From positions 44,241,910-44,305,909 of the forward strand of contig CM055320.2 of assembly GCA_029255685.2 (NCBI GenBank): a stretch of DNA of 64,000 bases. The letters are read 5' to 3'. A program made the translations under genes and the position numbers. Source of the stretch: Silene conica (taxonomy: Eukaryota; Streptophyta; Magnoliopsida; Caryophyllales; Caryophyllaceae). This document shows positions 61,417 to 64,000 of the stretch, piece by piece. The notes below the pieces were generated by a model that saw only the letters and a list, made by a program, of their open reading frames with translations, ran no database searches and was not told where the DNA came from. Numbering within the stretch: the first letter of the stretch is position 1; each line of letters begins with the position of its first letter.

Positions 61417-61775
61417 TGAGGCTTTGTAAGGAAGGTTTATACCTTCTGACTTTATGATCTTTAATATATTTTTTACTTTTCACCAAAAAAAGAAAAAGGA
61501 GAAGAAAACTATGATAAGCTATCATCGATTTGTTAATTTAAGTCTACTGATAAAACCTGTTTAATACTAATTAAGACTTTAACATTCATACAATTGATCT
61601 TTCTCAAGAATTATATAAATGATCCCAAGACTCAATTTCAGTGAATTGATAAGCCAACCTCTTGGCTAATTCTACATTTAGAATTCTTGGTCGATAAATT
61701 TCTATAAATTCTATCTTTAGTCCACCATAACCACAAGATCGTACAAGGATCATGATGTTGAGGTAAAATAAGTCA

Positions 61776-62775
61776 ACAACTGTTGGGGCTGGTGTCCTTG
61801 ACAATTAAGTACAATGACTTATTAAATCCCTTTAAGGATCACAAGGGCATACTTCAGTATTATTATCAGTTGATCCACGTTTATCAATAACGGTTGGCTT
61901 GCTAGATAAGTTTGACGTTATTGTCATACGGATGGCGGTGATCAACTGGTCCCTATACGTCACACCTATAGGACACGTTTGAGAGATGTGAAGGTATGAA
62001 AATACAGTCACATTTATGCCGAATACGACTAAACAGTTAGTCAGAGGTATTGACTATTAAATTAGTCAATAAGATGTTGAGATTATTGTTTAATACGGAT
62101 TAAATAATTTTAGCTAATACGGATTACATGATTAATTCGTAAATTAAATATAAACGGTTATATTTAATTAAATATTGTATTCGCGTATTAATAAAAACAG
62201 TTATATTAATTTGGGTAATTATACAATATCATAATTTTATCAGACCATTATTAATACATCGACTGCATTAATATCTGATAACACGTGTGCGATTTATAAA
62301 TAAAACCCGCGAATAATATTTAGCAAATCGGGTCGAATCACGTAAAGGAATAAGGTAAGAGTGGAAAGCCCACTCCTAGCCAAGACCCCATTCGGCCGAC
62401 CCATAAGGTTACAAAAGGAGAGTTTTTCTCCTTTTGTCAAACACTGGTGAATCACAATTCTGATAATTAGGGTTTTGAGAACATTCTTTTCCCAAAACTC
62501 AGATCTCACATCTAAAACCTCACAAAAGCTCTCCCCATATTGCAAGGCAATTGGAGAGTATTTCTAGCACACGCGACATCATCTCATTTAAGTCTTGGGT
62601 GCAAGTTATAGGAGGGAATTTACTTTAATTCCTGTTCTTAGGCCTATTCAAGCAAGGACCCAAGGTTGTATTCCTTTTCATGTGTTTGTTAACTTATGAC
62701 AATAATCTCAATTGTAAAATTCGTTATAATCCTTCATGTTTTAGGGCGAATACATGCTATATTCCCCACAACAAC
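61776..62775 (+). mobile_element. Copia solo LTR, same family as the array
   Basis: Solo LTR 61781-62770 (990 bp), TGTTGGGG...TTCCCCACA, with ACAAC at 61776-61780 and 62771-62775. It is the reverse complement of the first 993 bp of the array LTR (31244-32236) with moderate divergence and lacks the 75-bp extension. Confidence 0.88.
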
Positions 62776-63934
62776 TACTACTTACCCAACGTAGAAGGGG
62801 TCATATGGAGAGTAAGGTGCTATATGCCTGGCGACGAAGAAGGGATTCATAGTAATTTGACTTATAAAAGACTGATCTCATTTTTAGGTTATAGAGGAAG
62901 ATCCCATCAACTTTATTTTAATCATTTTAAGTGAACGAATATCTAGCATGCGAGAATGAATAAACTAAGGTGATGGCTTTAATGTAAAACTGCCGTGTGA
63001 CATCAGTATGTGGATGTAGACTAGCATACAACTTATATGAGTCAATTTTCATGCAATATTAGGTGGTTTGGTTTAGGCGGAATATGATGCAAAACATATT
63101 AAGTGAAAACAATAAGAACGGAATAAAAAAAAAGCAAGTCCTAGTGTGGCCTATCCTACCAAAACAAAACAAAAATAAAATTTTGAAATCCATTCAGCAA
63201 TGGACCCTAAAAGCTTGTCTTGGTGTTCCATCTTGGTGCATGTAGTGGGAGTGAGCAATCCGGTCTCCGTCTCTTTCTTCAAATTATATTTAATGAAAAA
63301 ACAATTACATAATAGACCTATTATTACATTCTAATTCACAAAAACGTAAAATAAAGAAAAGGAGATTCGAGATCTCATAATTACATCGCCAACCATGTTT
63401 CCATCATTACGAAACATGATCAACTAAGGCCACACTAAGTAAAATTACAACCGTTTGCAAAATACGAAAATTAAACCATTCATTCATTCAACAATAATAT
63501 ATAAAAGATGCATCAACTAATTAAATCAAACTTTCAAGACATAATTCCGTAATTATGTAGAGTAATTTGACCAAACCACCATTTAATAATGACTTAAATT
63601 ATGTGATAATTCCGTAATTACTCACATAATTTTAATCAATCATTATCCTATTCATATTATCGTATAATCTGAATTAATCCAACATTATTTTAAACCCTTC
63701 TAATTGGGTATCAAAACTTGTGAACTTTTTCGCAACATGTATACATTATCCTTATAATGCATAACAATAAAAAAACAGGACGAAAACAACCCATAAAAAA
63801 ATCAGCCGAAATAAAAAAATTAAAAATAATTGCTGTTTATTTTGATTTACGCGTTTTGAATCAAAGGTTAAAACTTGTTTTGATTAAAAGTGCTGCAATT
63901 TCACGTTTTCAGAAACTCGACTTCATGTTTTGTG

Positions 63935-63966
63935 GTCGGTCGACCCGTTTATTGGGTCGGTCGACC
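63935..63966. repeat. GTCGGTCGACC box pair in the decayed Copia leader
   Basis: Two boxes with 21-bp start spacing, in the leader where array copies have ACTCGATCGAGT boxes. Confidence 0.85.
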
Positions 63967-64000
63967 ACTCTGCAGTTACAGGAAACTTTTTTTTTCTGTC

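Larger units (their letters stand above)
57201..61503 (+). mobile_element. Full-length but dead L1-type LINE
   Basis: Body 57213-61491, flanked by a 12-bp duplication GAAAAAGGAGAA (57201-57212 and 61492-61503). Two overlapping frames and a 3' end CACCAAAAAAA as short A tail. Inserted into the leader of the decayed Copia, opposite to it. The intact target duplication but broken frames suggest a copy of middle age. Confidence 0.85.
55946..64000 (-). mobile_element. Decayed Copia relative of the array, interrupted twice
   Basis: Collinear with the gag, leader and 5' part of the Copia array (minus orientation), running off the right edge of the window. Interrupted by a LINE (57213-61491) and a solo LTR (61781-62770). 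The pol part beyond the protease is absent at the left break. Leader parts are 57158-57212, 61504-61780 and 62771-64000; no LTR of this copy lies in the window. Confidence 0.75.

Overview
This is nuclear plant DNA, almost certainly from a eudicot. The evidence is one intron-containing plant gene (farnesylcysteine lyase), an Au-type SINE, Copia and Gypsy LTR retrotransposons primed by plant tRNAs, an L1-type LINE and a Mutator-like MITE. I cannot name the species; a member of Caryophyllales is only a guess. Apart from the single host gene nearly everything is transposable element (TE) DNA nested several layers deep.

Layout. 1-435: unrecognised AT-rich flank. 436-17207: a non-coding LTR element (LARD type, minus strand) as an LTR-body-LTR-body-LTR array inside one AATAA target duplication; its first body also holds a Gypsy solo LTR (6612-8201). 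17445-27874: farnesylcysteine lyase, five exons on the plus strand, predicted 499 aa, with an Au SINE in intron 2 and a decayed, internally duplicated Copia element in intron 4. 28228-28754: Mutator-like MITE with a 9-bp target duplication. 29088-30712: 3' part of an old Gypsy element. 30713-31243, 47587-48140 and 55523 to about 55945: one old Gypsy LTR cut in three by two younger insertions. The first is a second LTR-body-LTR-body-LTR array, a young Copia (31244-47581), carrying two 1191-codon pol frames. The second is a gag-only, tRNA-Asp-primed Gypsy element (48141-55517). 55946-64000: a decayed relative of the same Copia, itself interrupted by a full-length but dead LINE (57213-61491) and by a solo LTR of its own family (61781-62770).

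The host gene seems intact: all splice sites are GT-AG and the joined frame is open. The LARD array sits only 242 bp upstream of its start codon, so the distal promoter was pushed about 16.8 kb away.

The most unusual signal is a set of short near-palindromic boxes, GTCGRYCGACC or ACTCGATCGAGT, found in LTRs, leaders and even gag of several unrelated LTR elements. They come in pairs or short runs with a start-to-start spacing of 21 bp (19 exact cases for the first type). Two members of one Copia family carry different box types in roughly the same leader region. Two other points stand out: two independent three-LTR arrays lie in one 64-kb window, and the Copia array has LTRs lengthened by a 75-bp duplication that includes the polypurine tract.
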